A stretch of DNA of 64,000 nt, taken from positions 1,984,001-2,048,000 of the forward strand of contig JAAROD010000058.1 in NCBI GenBank assembly GCA_012274445.1, read 5' to 3'. Source of the DNA: Sclerotiophoma versabilis (Eukaryota > Ascomycota > Dothideomycetes > Pleosporales > Didymellaceae). Of the stretch, positions 33,001 through 47,393 are shown piece by piece; positions within the stretch are counted from its first letter, which is position 1; each line of letters begins with the position of its first letter. The position numbers were made by a program, and so were the translations under genes. Below the pieces are notes generated by a model that saw only the letters and a list, made by a program, of their open reading frames with translations, was not told the origin of the DNA and made no database searches.

Positions 33001-35190
33001 AGTATAATATAGCACTGCTTCTTAGAGCTAAATAGAAAGTAGGCAGTACTATAGTAGACTTAAATAGGTAATATTAATCTAATAAGAAGAGTAAAGAAAT
33101 ATAGGTATAGTAGTATTAATAGTAATAATAATAATAGAAATAAGAATAGTTAGAGCAGAGAAGCTATATTACTATATAGAGATAAGAAAGAGAAGGTAGT
33201 CTATAAGGTAATATAGTAAGTGCTTAGTTAGTAGGATATTAGATTTTAATCTGCAGAGTAGGAGCTAGTACTATACGCAATAATTAATAAGTAGATACTA
33301 CTTATTATTATACTACTAACTAGTAGAAGTAAAAGCTTACTATTTAGCGTGCTAGCTTATATAAACAACACTAGAGTAATAGTAGTTATAGTACTATACT
33401 AAGCACTTATTAAGAATCTAGTAAACTAGATATAGAAGTATAGTATTAACTATATAGAGTAGAAGTATAGTAAGAGTAGTCTAGCTACTATTATTATAGT
33501 TAGCGCAGACGCTGCAGAGGATACTATAAGTAATAGTAACTTCTTAAAGTATATAAATATACTTAGTAGAAAGAGCTTACTATAGTAAGTAGTAGTAGAT
33601 AAGTATTATCTAGTTATTATATTAAGTAACTAGTAGCTAAAGCTAGTACTACTAAAGAATCTTTAGCTGCTGCTATATCTAATTATACTACTTACAGTAA
33701 CGCTCCTGCTAGTAAGAGAGGGTAAGCTAGTAATAAGTATACTACTTCTGTGCGTAATATATATCTAGGTAAGTATAGTCTAGCTAAATATATAGTACTA
33801 TATATTATAGTATAAGTATAGTAAGGCTTAGAAGATAGCGCTAGTAATATATTAAAGATAGTAGTAGCTACTACTTAATAGAGGAGAGAAGAGTATAGTA
33901 TACTACTATAGTAAGTAGTAGTATAAAGAGCTAGCTAAGGCGCTTAGGTGTGCATACTATTACGCTAGCAACTTAGAGTAAGTAGAGTAACTAAAGCAGT
34001 AGCTTAAGAATAGAGAGCTAACTATAGCTATATTAGTGCTAGGTATAGAAGTTAACTTTCTAGAGATTATATATATACTATATATAAAGATACTATAGAG
34101 TATAATTAATTATATATAAGAGAGTAGGTAAGGTAGGCAAGCTAGTAAGAGAGTAGATATAGTAGTACTAGTAGAAAAGAGTAAGGTAGAGCAGATAATA
34201 AAGTAGAAGAGTAGTAACTTAAATATACAGGTAATAGAGATGTTTATTATTAGCAGTAGGTATTAATAAAGGCTAATAAGTAGCTACTTAAATAGTAAGC
34301 AGGTAGAGTATAATAACTTAGAAACAGCTAGGTATAACTAATATAGAGAAGAGGCTTAAGAGTAGTAGGATAAGCAGAGAAAGGTAAGTATAGAATAGTA
34401 GTAGGTGTAAGAAGTACTTAATAAGGTATAAAAGGGGTATATAGTATACTAGCTAATTAGAATAGAAAAGTTAAAAGTAAGTAAGTAGTAGAAGTATATA
34501 GTAAGAGATTATATAGCGCACGCTAGGCTTATAGAGAAGAAGCTAGATATATTCTAATAGAGTATATAGAATAAAGGTAGAAGTTATAGCTACTAGTAGT
34601 GCTAGATTAGTTAGAAGTACTATATAATAGGTAAGAATATAGCTAAGAAGTATTAATAGCTAAATATAGTAGTACTGCTTATAAGAGTAGTAGTAGAGTA
34701 GAAAATAGAGATATAGATAATTAGGTAGTATAGGTATATAGAGGAGTTTAGTAGAGACTAAAAGAAATATATAGAGTAGCTTAGAAGATAGTATAAAGTA
34801 TAAGTTTAGAGGGAATATTTTAGTAATATAATAGTTATTACTATTTAGATTATACTATTCTATAAGAAGTATAGTTAGAAGTAGATAATTTATAGTAAAA
34901 TAAAGAAGAAGAAGATAAAGTAAGTAGAAAAAATAGAATATAGGTATTAAAATAGCTAAAATAAAGAGAAGAATTTCTAGTTAAATAAGAAAGAATAAGA
35001 AGAGTAAGTATAAGAAAGTAAGAAAAAGAAGAAAAGAAAGAGTTATAAAGAAAATATTTATAAAAGAGAAAAAGATATATAAAGTAGATTTAAGAAGAAA
35101 TAAGAAGATAAAAATAGAAGAAAACTTTATAATTAGATTAAGAGAATAGTAAGTAAGTAGCTATAGGTAGGTATATAAAAAGAAGGTAAT
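30058..35190 (+). pseudogene. RIP-degraded recombinase-like/RecQ-type helicase gene, copy 1 of a 5.1-kb direct repeat
   Basis: This unit is repeated at 42022-47147 with differences that are mainly C/T and G/A. Read through stops it encodes a large protein. A middle domain (about 31700-33200) carries 'RLEI' near 32420 and 'LNY.H' near 32770, which could be worn tyrosine-recombinase boxes. A DExH helicase follows: Walker A remnant 'SRSKSLLF' near 33330, 'VDKYYLV' (33595-33615, where VDECH is usual) and 'LTVTL' near 33685. E-to-K, C-to-Y and H-to-Y are all RIP-type. The domain order resembles the telomere-linked RecQ helicases of fungi. It is truncated at about 35190 where other repeat DNA begins. 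Confidence 0.6.
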
Positions 35191-35228
35191 ACTATATACC
35201 TAAACTATACTAATAGAGTAGAGTTAGG

Positions 35229-37921
35229 TTACCCCTAGAGGCAAAAATAGTAGTTACCTCTAGAGGCAAGGTCTTAGTATTGCTTACCTCTAGAGGTAAG
35301 AGGTCTGTGCTAGAATTTGCAAACTCTTAACCTACTTATAACTAATCTAATATAGCTTTAATAATAAACTTTTATTTTTAGAGAAACTACTCTTTCTAAA
35401 TACTAATTCTAATAAAAGTAAAACTATAATAAAGTATAAAGATAAAGATATCTTAACTAAAATAGGAAAAAGGTAACATACAGCTATTAAGGAAATTAGG
35501 GAGGTAGACTCTATCTATAACTAAGCTGTACTCTACCTACTTATAACAGCTAAATTTCTAATTAATATACTTACCTTAGAATAGAGTATTAGTGTAAACA
35601 GGCCTATTAACCTAGCCTATAAGCAGCGTCTCTGCTAGATCTTTAATAAGGTAGGCGTTCTTTAGTAAGATAAAAGCTACTAGTTGCAGGTTACTTACTC
35701 TAAGGCGCAGGTGCAATAGATACTAGACTACCTAGCAGAGATAGAGTAGGCTTAGGTAAGTGCTACTATAGCTAAGAGCGCTAAAGAAGAGAATCTAAAG
35801 TAGCTATTATTTAAAGGCTAAGTAAGCGCAGTAGAAGTAAAGGCAGAGCTTATTACTAGCTACTATTATATTAAAGCTTTTAAAGAGTACTTATAGTATT
35901 ATAGGTTACTAGAAGAGAAGTAGTAGTAGGTATACAGCATCTATAATAAAGGTTTTAGCCCCTATATATACAACTAAGTAATAAGCTAACCTAAAAGGTA
36001 GATACGCTTCTATTGTATTCACGCATTTAGCTGCGCACTAATTAAGAGAATATTATTCTTCCTAATAACTATAAATAGATATAAATAGAGCTAGTAACCT
36101 TATTATCTAATAATAGCTAGCTATTCTAAGGTTTAAGTAAGTCTATTAAACAAGAGATGCTAGAGCACCTAAGGCTTAGCAGTTAAGTTAAGTTTTCTAT
36201 TTAACAGCTAGCTACGCTGTAGAGAAATCTTAGCTAGAGACTAATAATTACCTAATAGTGCTGCACCTTAATTAAGTAAGTAACTTTTAATATCTTAACG
36301 TTTAAGTAGATAGTAAGCTATAGAATAGATAATATAAGTATAATCTATATTTCGATATACTTAGTACATCTATGCTAAGTAATAACCTAGTATTAGTTTT
36401 CTATAATAGATAAGGTAATAAAGGTTATATTAGAGTTTTAAGGCTAGCATAGACTAGACATTTAGCTAGCTAACTAGAATAAGCTAGCTAGCCTACTGTG
36501 CATGTAAACTATATATAAAGTATGCGTACTATTCTATTCTAGCCTTAAGCTAGATATAGACTCTTATTTCTTAGGTATATATTAGTAAGACTTCTTCCTA
36601 AATATAAACAATATTATATACCTTTAGTTATATTAAATAGTTCTTTTAGAACTAGGATACTAGTTTATTAACATCTAGGCGCTTTTAAAGACTATAAAGT
36701 AAGAAGAAAAGCTAATAAGTATAGTAATATCTTATATTATTTTATAGATAAATATAGAGCCTAAGAAGGTCTTAGACTATAATAATAATAAGCCTGCGCT
36801 ATAAAAGAACCTAGTATCTGCGCTGTAAGCAAAGTATAGTAATAAGGCTAATAATAAGTCTTAAGACCTCTAGTAGGTAGTCCTTAATTATATATATAAG
36901 AATGTAAAAGACTTTACTATAACTATACTAGAGTACTATCTCTATAAGTATCTAGGCAGAGATAATAAAGCCTATAGTATATAGTTTAAGTATAAGGTAT
37001 AGAGAAAAGTACTATCTATTATTATAATCTACGCAGAGTTATCTCTATAATATAGGTATATTACTAGCTCTATATTAGAGAAGATTTATAAAATTAGTCT
37101 ACCTATAATTATATAAACTATACTTAATCTTATCTGTTAGATTCTAGAAGTTATAAATAATCTAGCACTTTAGTTAGTAACTACAGCTAAACAGCTACTT
37201 AGTATAATATAGCTAGTAATTACTTAATAGATAATAAAGTAATACGTAGATGTATTAGATTCTTATAGCAAAGATAGGTAACTAACTACTATTAGCCTAG
37301 TAGATAAGTAGTATATAGAGAGTAAGCTATTCTCTTAAGAATTAATTAGCTATGCAATATATTAAAAGTAGCTATTAGCAGAAACGCGGAACTATAGGCC
37401 TCTTCTCTAGGCTTAGAATAGACTAAATACGCATAAATCTATCTAGAAGCTAACTACTGCCCTACTACTAAGCTCTAGATTAATAGTAGAGTTAGATATA
37501 GAGGTTTTACTATAGATAGAGATGCAGGACTAAATACTAATTAACTTTTCCTTAGACAGGCTAAATAACTTTTAAAAACAACACTATTATAGAAGTATAA
37601 TTAGCTAGTAGATAACTTAGCTATAACAGTATTTCTTTAATACAGAGCCTTACTAGCCTAGATATCTATCTATATCTTTTTCTTTACACGCTATAACTAG
37701 CTTAGAAGGAGAATATTAGAGGCAGTAAGTATTAGTAAGATATAGAAAATAACTAGGATTTATAAACTCTAAACCTACTATAGAAGGTCTAATATTAGTA
37801 CCTAGCACCTACTATAGTAGCTAAAGATTATTAGCGCTAGTAAAAATAAAAGAATAGAGATTATATTATATATTTAGTGCTTTTAAGTTTAATCTACTCT
37901 ATAGCTTACCCCTAGGGGCAA
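35229..37921. mobile_element. Unidentified RIP-degraded element bounded by 16-bp palindromes
   Basis: TTACCCCTAGAGGCAA at 35229-35244, TTACCTCTAGAGGCAA at 35254-35269 and TTACCTCTAGAGGTAA at 35284-35299 face TTACCCCTAGGGGCAA at 37906-37921. The interior, read on the + strand, gives protein-like stretches (for example about 36680-37400) that I cannot assign to a family. The palindromes may be terminal or subterminal sites of a DNA element. Similarity of the two ends beyond the palindromes was not found. Confidence 0.4.
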
Positions 37922-40900
37922 GCAGACACTGCATAATTCTACTGCTAGATCCTATTAGTAATTACCTTACCTATTCCTGCTATAGGAAATTACTGCCTCT
38001 ATAGGTCTTATAATAGATTTTAATATATTTAATAATAAGATTTTAAACCTAAGTCTACTCTAAGACATAAATCTATAGCTAAATTTACTACTAGCTATTA
38101 TTGCAACACAGCTAACAGACGCGTAATAAAGTACTAATAGTAATAATAATAGTTCTAGAGATAATAATAGACTCTATAGTAACATATTGCCTAGTAAACT
38201 TAGAGATAACTATAGTAAGAGCAGCTTTAGTAATAGAGAATAAGTAGTTATAGTAGTAGACTAGTATTTATAGAAGATTAATTACTCTAAAGAAAACTAT
38301 AAGTTTAAAGGTATATTAGTGTTTAGTAGACTATGTGTGTATATAAATATAAACAGTAACTAATAATACAGCAGTATAGAAGTTTATTATAGCTACTAAG
38401 AGTATATTTTTTAACAGCAGCTAGGCTATTAATATACTATAGAGGTAATATATAATTAACTATAGAAGCAGGAAGGCTAGCTCCTAAGCTGCTGCGTTAG
38501 AAGATAAGTATATACTATTATTCTTTCTTAATCTTCTTATTATTATAGGATAACTGCTTAGGCTAATCTTATAGCTATTTAGCTACTTTTTTAATAATAT
38601 AACTATTAGCTTTAAGAACTAGTAGGCTTCTTATAGTAATAAGCACGTTTACAGACTGTTATTTAACCTAGAAAACTATACCTTCTAGCTAGCTATAGCT
38701 ATAATATAAGAGTTCTAGTTTATTATTATATACTCTATTACTAACGCACCTAAGAAGCTTTTATTAAGAAGTAAATATTAAAAACATTATAAAAAGTTAT
38801 TCTAATATAGTACTCTACAGCTCTACTATACCTAGTTTCTTATATTATATATTAAGAAGATCTTTCTTATTAGTAAGCTATTAGGGGAGGGCGTAGAGCT
38901 GTCTTAGAGATTAAACAGCCTATATATATAAAAGATTACCTTTAATAAATAGATAACCTTCTAAGAGGCTTTTATACTAGAGTAGTTAGAGTATATAAGA
39001 TAGAGTATATAGAATATATTTTAGACAGAGAACTAACTAGCGTTCTATACGTATAACTATAGAGTAAATATTAAGATAGATATAGCTAACTAGCTATAAG
39101 CTATACCTAAAGAAACTTAACTATAGCCTATTAAAGAAGAGTCTAACTTAGAGAAAGAGGCTATTAAGATAGAGAGTAGCTTAGAGTATAACAAGCTATC
39201 CTATAGTAGTATACTAGGAGCTAGCATAATTCCTTAAACTAGCTATAACTACTAAAACCTATTTATAGGTAGGCTATACTAGCTTTAAATAGAGCTTAAG
39301 AATAAGTATATTCTTAATAGTATTAAGATAGTCTTTTATACTCTAGTAATTAATATTAACTATCTAGATAGATATTCTCTAGACCTAGATAATAAGCTAA
39401 CACGTTATCTTCTTACTAACTGTAATATAGTTCTATAGGAGTACTAAGAGCTATAAGACTTTACCTTCTACTCTCTTATATTCTACCTAGTATATAGTAA
39501 TTTTTTATCTTTATAGCCTTTAGTATTTCTAATAAACAACCTCCTTATAGTTATATAGAAGAATATAAGCTACTAGTATAACAGAGCAGGCATGTTAAGC
39601 TATAGGTACTTCTAGGGATACTTAAATATTAAAAGAAGTATCTAATATAGGCCTAATAACTTACTTATTACTAAGAGAGTTATAACTACTGCTCTAGTAC
39701 TACCTAATTATAATAGAAACCTATCTACTTAAGTAGCGTCTAAGCAGGATTATCTGCTATAGCACCTGCAGAGACAACTAACTTCTAATAACTCTAAGTC
39801 TTCTAGGCTATTTATCTATAAAGAATAGTAGATTAAAAGAGTAATACTTAAGAAGAAGTATATATTTAGGATAGAACAAGTGCTCTCTATGCAGGTCTTA
39901 AGGCTAACTAACAGTACTTAGAGTTTCTCTACTATACTTAAACCTATCTTCTAGCTAATATGTCTCTTTCTTAAAGAACTATAATACTATACACATCTCT
40001 TTTAATTCTTCTACCTATTAGTGTTTCTAGAGGTTCTAGCGTCTTTTATAGCTATGTTTATACAGGTAATTAATAGTATCTATACTTACTTTAAGGCTAC
40101 TAGCTCTAAGAGATTATATATCATATTAGTAGAGAGAGTGTCTGCACTTAACTACCTTAGTAGCTACTACTTTACTAGATTTCTAAAATCTCTAATAGGC
40201 TTAGTACTTTAGCTACTAGAAATAATTAAGAGTATTAAATAAAGTAGGTAGCTATTTATTAACTTCTACATACTAGACCTATAAGGTACTAGTAACCTTA
40301 GCCTAGTATAATAGCCTTAATAGGAGAATAGACAGCTAATTATAATATATATAGTATCTATTACTTTCTACTATAGGCTAGAAGTTATAGCTAGCTATTA
40401 TAGTAAGGTATAGTTTAATAAGCTTAGTAGGCTTAGAGTATAAAAGCTAATAAGTATAGCTAAGTTTCTTAAAGAAGTACTGCAGAAATTATAGAAGCTA
40501 TAGATAATTACGTTTATTATACACTAGTTCTACTATAGGTTAAATAAGGGCAGCTAAAGCTATATATTAAGTAATAGCTAGAAAGCACTATAGTTATTAG
40601 AAGACTAGTAAGAATAGGTAAAGCTATAGGTATAAAGTAAGAACCTCTTTTCTTAGAAGTGCGTAGAATCTATATTATAGTTTTTTTAGTTAAGCTGCTA
40701 ATAGGATATAGAGAGTATAAGTTAGTTATCTCTATCTTTTTATTATAAGAAATTATGCTATAATCTACTATATTATATAGAATATAATATAACTTTATAT
40801 AAGACCTATATACTAGCTATATAAAACCTAACTAGTTAGTAGGTAGATTATTCTGCTTATAGAATATAACTTAGTTTTCTATGCTCTAGGCAGCTATATA

Positions 40901-42021
40901 GTATACTAGAGTAAAGGTAATAAGTAAAAACTACTAGATTAGCGTAATTACTATAGCTATACTTGCCTATTAGATTAAGTGTCTACTAGGCTTATATTAG
41001 TTAAGACTTAGCTACTATAGAGTAATATAACTAGTAGGCTTAGCTCTACCTATATTAGTAATAGCAGCAAGACCTAGCAGCCTTAAGCAGGTAGTAATTA
41101 AGGCAGAGTACTAAGCTAAGTAGCTATTACTAAGAAAGCGTATAATTAACTTTAACTATATAATACTATTTACTATAATACTATAGCTTATTAAGAATAG
41201 ATTCTAGTAGTAAGAAAAGGTATTTAAGATAGGTAATTAGGGTATACTAGAGTACTATCAGATAGTATAGTAGTGTCTTATAGAATACTTAAGCAACCTA
41301 GTATATAATATTATACTTATATTAGTATTAACTTTAGTATTCTTATTAGTAATACCTACTATACTTTCTAAAGCTTAAGAGTTTAGTATAAAGCTAAAGA
41401 AGGACAGCTCTATATTTACAGCTAACTTAGTAATAAGAATACTATAGTTCTTTTAGCTAGAGTGTTTTCTATAGAATATAAATAGTAGTATAGTACTTTA
41501 GGTATCTAAGATAATAAAGAAGATTAGTAAGCATTTCTTTAAAAGATATATTCTTTCTTTTTTTCTAGCGTAGAGTAGCTAATAAGGTATATACTACTAT
41601 AGAGTATAAAGAAGTAAGTAATTAATTACTTTAAGAGCTATATTAAGTTTAGGTAGTATAGAGTAATTAGAATAGTTTATAGAATAGTAATCTAGAGCTG
41701 CAGAGCTAAGAGAAGCTTTTACGTAGATATTAAGAGCTAATAAGCTTATATAATAATATAGTAGAGTTTATTAGATTAGTATTTTATAGCTATAATAGTA
41801 TATAGATTAAATATTATAGTAGTATTATAAAGAAAATATAAGATAAGAAAATATAAAAAGTAGATAAGTTTAATAAAAGGTAGAGGTATAAGAAAGTATA
41901 GTAAATAGAGAAAAGATAAGATAAGAGAGAGAGAGGTAATAGTTAAAGCTAGAAGGTAAAGTTAGAAGTTATATACTTTTTAATTAGCTAGAACCTTTTT
42001 ATTAGTATTAAGTAGTTAGTA
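37922..42021. other. RIP-degraded repetitive DNA with one long unassigned coding relic
   Basis: Read-through on the + strand from about 38950 to 41000 gives a long, protein-like pattern with few abrupt breaks, suggesting a former gene of more than 600 codons. I recognise no domain. A 63-codon open stretch at 40021-40212 is a chance survivor of that frame. No RNA gene, LTR or simple repeat stands out. Confidence 0.4.
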
Positions 42022-45000
42022 ACCTAACCTATATAACGCGTATGCTTAGGCCTAATTATTATAGGAACAGGTATAGTGTTAGAGTTACGTAACTAAATTA
42101 GGCCTGCTATAAAGAGTAAATATTATGTCTCTAACCTCTAATTATACCTCTAAGCTATACTACTTATAAAACACGCTCTATATAAAACCTGCTAAAAATT
42201 ATCTACTCTACTATATTATAACTTTTATTTCTATATTTCTTAGCTTATATTACTGTGCTTAGAGTTAATCTTAAGAGTTTTTTAGAGTTAACTTGCTAAG
42301 TATAGAGTTCTACTAGAACGCACAGCTACTTATAATATTAACTACAACACAGTACTATAAGTAACTATATATAAGTAAGATAATAATTAATAATATATAA
42401 GAGTACTTTTACTATCTCTAGCGCTATTAAGTGCTAATCTATAAGGAGCACGCTATAGGCATATAAAATATTAATATGCACCTATGCAACTAGTACTATA
42501 TAGTAAGTAAAAAGTAAAAATTAATTATAGAGCACTACTAGTAATAGTAGATTACTACACTATAAGATATTAAGCTACCTGCGCTATTAGGGCTGCTAAT
42601 TAAGCAGCTAGGTAAGCTGTTAAATATTTATTAATATAGGATTACTAGCAACTACAGCTTCTATACTATAAATAAGATTAGAATATAGAAGTACTATAAT
42701 AATATATACTAGACAGCTTAAAGTAGTAAAGATATTAGACTCTATAAAAAAGTTATAGCGCAGACATTCTTCTAAACTAGTAGGCTCTAGTAATACTTTA
42801 TTATTAAGGTAGTAGATAATAATTATATACTATCTAACTTCTATAAGATAATAGATATTATTAGAGAGCAGCTAGTAGAATAGAAGCTAATAAAATATAT
42901 ATATAAAGAGAAGGCATAGGTTATAAATACTAAAGTTATAAAGATAGATAAAACTAGCTAGTTTAAGCAGATAGGCTAGCTAGAGTACTTTACTAGCTAT
43001 AATCTAATACATCTTATATATTAGACCTAGCTGCCTAATTAAGGTAAGAAGAAGCTATAGTAGGTAGTAAAGCTAATAGAGCTACTAGTAGAAAGAAGTA
43101 TTAAGGGGCTATTAATACTTATATAAGAGATAAGGTAGTAGCTAAGAAGTGTAAAGTAATAGAAAATTAATTAGCAGCCTATAGCTTAACTATAGAACCT
43201 AGAAAGTTAGGCCTGCTATGCTAGCTATATAGTTAAATTTATCTACTATACTCTGCGCTTTATAGCTAAGGCAGAGGTAAGAATAGTAGCGTAGGAAGGC
43301 AGTAATAAGAGTAGTAATAAAGATAATAAGGGTAATAAGGATAGCTTAGAAAGAGAGGAAGAGGAAGAGAAAGAGGAAGAAGAGGAAGAGAATAATAATA
43401 ACTTCTCTAATGCTAATAGCAGCTAACTAGTAAATATTCTAAGCAGTAGCTAAAGAGAGAAGGACTTAATAAAAGACGCGTAAGAGCTATTCTACTAAAT
43501 AGTTAAGTAGAAGGAGCTTATAGTAATACTATAGAAGATATTAAACTATAATACTAATACTAATAATAAAGCATAGTATAGTGCTTAGCATAACGCTTAG
43601 CTTAAAGTGCTGCTAAACTTACTTATATTATTCTTCTTTATAATAATAGGCAACTAGCTGTTTAGTAGTAGACTTGTTTACTTTCTTACTATACTAGGTA
43701 TTAATAGTAATATAAACTACTTATATATAGTAAAGAACTACTTATATATACTCCCAGGCATAGTCTACTATATATATATGCTTAGTATAGAGAAGTTACT
43801 CCTATTTATATACTATAATAAGCAGACTAATAAGAATTATAAGCGCTTCTTAGAGTATAGAAAGAAGTATCTATTAGATAGCTTATACAGCCTAATAAGT
43901 AAAGCGCTTAGCTTACTAGCTTATAGTAAGTATATTGCACTAGCAGCTAGTAATATAGGTAACACGTACTAGTTAAAGAATAAGAAGATCTTCTACTTAT
44001 ATAGCTAGTAGATCTATATTAGCTACTTCATAAGATAGCGCAGGATATAGTATCTAAAGTAGAGTAGATGCTATAAGAGGAACTATTCTAGGTAATAAGA
44101 GTAGAAGAGTAGTTTACTATTAAGCTAGATATACTTATTAATAATATTATGTTTAAATAGTAGAGCATGTCTTTTATGCAGTACTATAATAATAGTCTTT
44201 AGAATAAGCTAGAGTAGATACTAACGCAGGCTAAGTAGACTAAGCAGGGCTGTAAACTATAGTTAAGTAAAGAGTAGTAGAATATAAAGTAGGTTAAGTA
44301 ATACTTATATTACGTAGACTACTTCTTAATACTACTAATAGTCTATATATATATAATATCTAGACAGCTAGGTAGAGAGTTAGAGATTATAATAATACAG
44401 TACTATAATAGGCTGCTATAGAACCGCAACATCTTTATTATAGACAGGCAGGTAATAATAGTTATCTACTATTATAAGTTATAGTTATAGTAGGATAAGC
44501 TAAAGGTAGTACTGCGCTTCTTACTACTGCAGCTAGGGTAGGTAATAGTACTATACTTAGTATACTTGTAGCTATTCTGTAAGTATCTTACTATATAGGT
44601 ACTTAGTAGTAGCTTTAGTAACTATATATAGGTAAATAAGCAGAGTCTGTAAGAGACTAATTAACTAATATAAGCGCTAAGGTAAGAGACTAGTAAGAGG
44701 CTTAGAGTGCTACTGTACACGCTTAACTACTAGCATGTAGCTGTTAGTATTAGTTAAGTTATTATAGGTAAGCAGTTTAGTAAGAGCTATTAAGATAAGG
44801 TTAGTAAGGTAGATAAGGCTAAGGTAGATAAGAATAGAGAGGACGTAATAGAGCTGCAGAATATAAAGATAATAGTAATTAGAGTAGGTAACTACAGTAT
44901 ACTAATTAATATTGTTAAGTATTTTAGCGTGCGCTTAATTAAAGTGTTTTAGCTACTTAGTATAATATAGTACTGCTTCTTAGAGCTAGATAGAAAGCAG

Positions 45001-47147
45001 GCAGCGCTGCAGTAGACTTAGATAGGTAATATTAATCTAATAAAAAAGGTAAAGAAATATAGGTATAGTAGTATTAATAGTAATAATAATAATAGAAATA
45101 AGAATAGTTAGAGCAGAGAAGCTACATTACTATATAGAGATAAGAAAGAGAAGGTAGTCTATAAGGTAATATAGTAAGTGCTTAGTTAGTAGGATATTAG
45201 ATTTTAATCTATAGAGTAGGAGCTAGCGCTATATGCAGTAATTAATAGGCAGATACTACTTATTATTATACTACTAACTAGTAAAGGTAAGAGCTTACTA
45301 TTTAGCGTGCTAGCTTATATAGATAATACTAGAGTAACAGTAGTTATAGTACTATACTAAGTGCTTATTAAGAATCTAGTAGACTAGATATAGAAGTATA
45401 GTATTAACTATATAGAGTAGAAGTATAGTAAGAGTAGTCTAGCTACTATTATTATAGTTAGCACAGATGCTATAGAGGATACTATAAGTAATAGTAGCTT
45501 CTTAGAGTATATAAATATACTTAGTAGAAAGAGCTTACTATAGTAAGTAGTAGTAGATAAGTATTATCTAGTTATTATATTAAGTAACTAGCAGCTAAAG
45601 CTAGCACTGCTAAAGAATCTCTAGCTGCTGCTATGTCTAATTATGCTACTTATAGCAACACTCCTACTAGTAAGAGAGGGTAAGCTAGTAATAAGTATAC
45701 TGCTTCTATACGTAATATATATCTAAGTAAGCATAGTCTAGCTAAATACGTAGTACTATATATTATAGTATAAGTATAGTAAGGTTTAGAAGACAGTACT
45801 AGTAATAGGTTAAAGATAGTAGTAGCTACTACTTAATAGAGGAGAAAAGAGCGTAGTATACTACTATAGTAAGTAGTAGTATAAAGAGCTAGCTAAGGCG
45901 CTTAGGTACGTATACTATTACGCTAGTAACTTAGAGTAAGTAGAGTAACTAAAGTAGTAGCTTAAAGACAAAGGGCTAATTATAGCTATATTAGCACTAG
46001 GTATAGAGGTTAACTTTCTAGAGATTATATACATACTATATATAGGGATGCTATAGAGTATAATTAATTACGCGTAGGAGAGTAGGTAAGGTAGGTAAGC
46101 TAGTAAGAGAGTAGATATAGTAGTGCTAGTAGAAAAGAGTAAAGTAGAGTAGATAATAAAGTAGAAGAGTAGTAACTTAGATATATAAGTAATAAGGATG
46201 TTTATTATTAGTAGTAGGTGTTAATAAGGGCTAATAAGTAGCTACTTAGATAGTAAGTAGGTAGAGTATAATAACTTAGAAACAGCTAGGTGCAACTAAT
46301 GTAGAGAAGAAGCTTAAGAGTAGTAGAATAAGTAGAGAGAGGTAAGTATAAAATAGTAGTAGGTATAAGAGGTGCTTAATAAGGTGTAAGAGGAGTGTGT
46401 AGTATGCTAGCTAATTAGGATAGAAGAGTTAGAGGTAGGTAAGTAGTAGAGGTATATAGTAAGAGATTGCATAGCGCATACTAGGCTTATAGAGAAAGAG
46501 CTAGATATATTCTAATAAGGTATATAGAATAGAAGTAGAAGTTATAGCTACTAGTAGTACTAAATTAGTTAAAAGTACTACGCAATAGGTAAGAATATAG
46601 CTAAGAAGTATTAATAGCTAAATATAGTAGTACTACTTATAAAAGTAGTAGTAGAGTAGAAGAAGAGAATATAGATAATTAGGTAGTATAGGTATATAGA
46701 GGAGTTTAGTAGAGACTAGAAGAAATATATAAAGTAGCTTAGAAGATAGTATAAGGTATAAGTTTAGAAGTAATATTTTAGTAATATAATAGTTATTACT
46801 ATTTAAATTATACTATTCTGTAAGAAGTATAGTTAGAAGTAGATAATATATAGTAAAATAAAGAAGAAGAAGATAAAGTAAGTAGAAAAAATAGAATATA
46901 GGTATTAAAATAGCTAAAATAAAGAGAAGAGTTCTAGTTAAATAAGAAAGAATAAGAAGAGTAAGTATAAGAAAGTAAGAAAAAGAAGAAAAGAAAGAGT
47001 TATAAAGAAAATATTTATAGAAGAGAAAAAGATATATAAGATAGATTTAGAAAGAAATAAGAAGATAAAAATAGAAGAAAACTTTATAATTAGATTAAGA
47101 GAATAGTATATAAGTAGCTATAGGTAGGTCTATAAAAAGAAGGTAAT
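42022..47147 (+). pseudogene. RIP-degraded recombinase-like/RecQ-type helicase gene, copy 2
   Basis: Direct repeat of 30058-35190, offset about 11.96 kb with few indels. It is somewhat less mutated: the Walker A lysine survives in 'TSKGKSLL' (GKS at 45286-45294), and a 64-codon stretch at 43778-43972 remains open. Recombinase-like traces are 'GREL' near 44375 and 'LNY.HVAV' near 44715. Downstream of 47147 it keeps a lysine-rich tail absent from copy 1 and runs into an 18-bp minisatellite. Both copies carry many stops, so neither is functional. Comparing the two would allow a de-RIPed consensus to be tested against helicase families. Confidence 0.6.
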
Positions 47148-47393
47148 AGAAGTTTTATAAGAATAGAGTAAAAGAAATAATTAAAAAGAAATAAATAAAG
47201 AGTTTAATTTATATATAAAAGAAGAAAAAGACTTTAATAAAAAGAAAGTAAAGTAGAAGAGGTATCTAAAAGAGATAGAAGAAAGATAGAGATTTTAAAA
47301 GATAAAAGAAAGAGTAAATAGTAAAGCAAGAGCTATATAAATAGATTAGATTAAAAAGAAAAAAAAGAAGTAAATAGAGATTTCTATAGTAGA

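Noticed and set aside
40021..40212. 63-codon open frame in the right AT-rich block
   Set aside because: It is a short stop-free survivor of a longer degraded reading frame, not a small gene.
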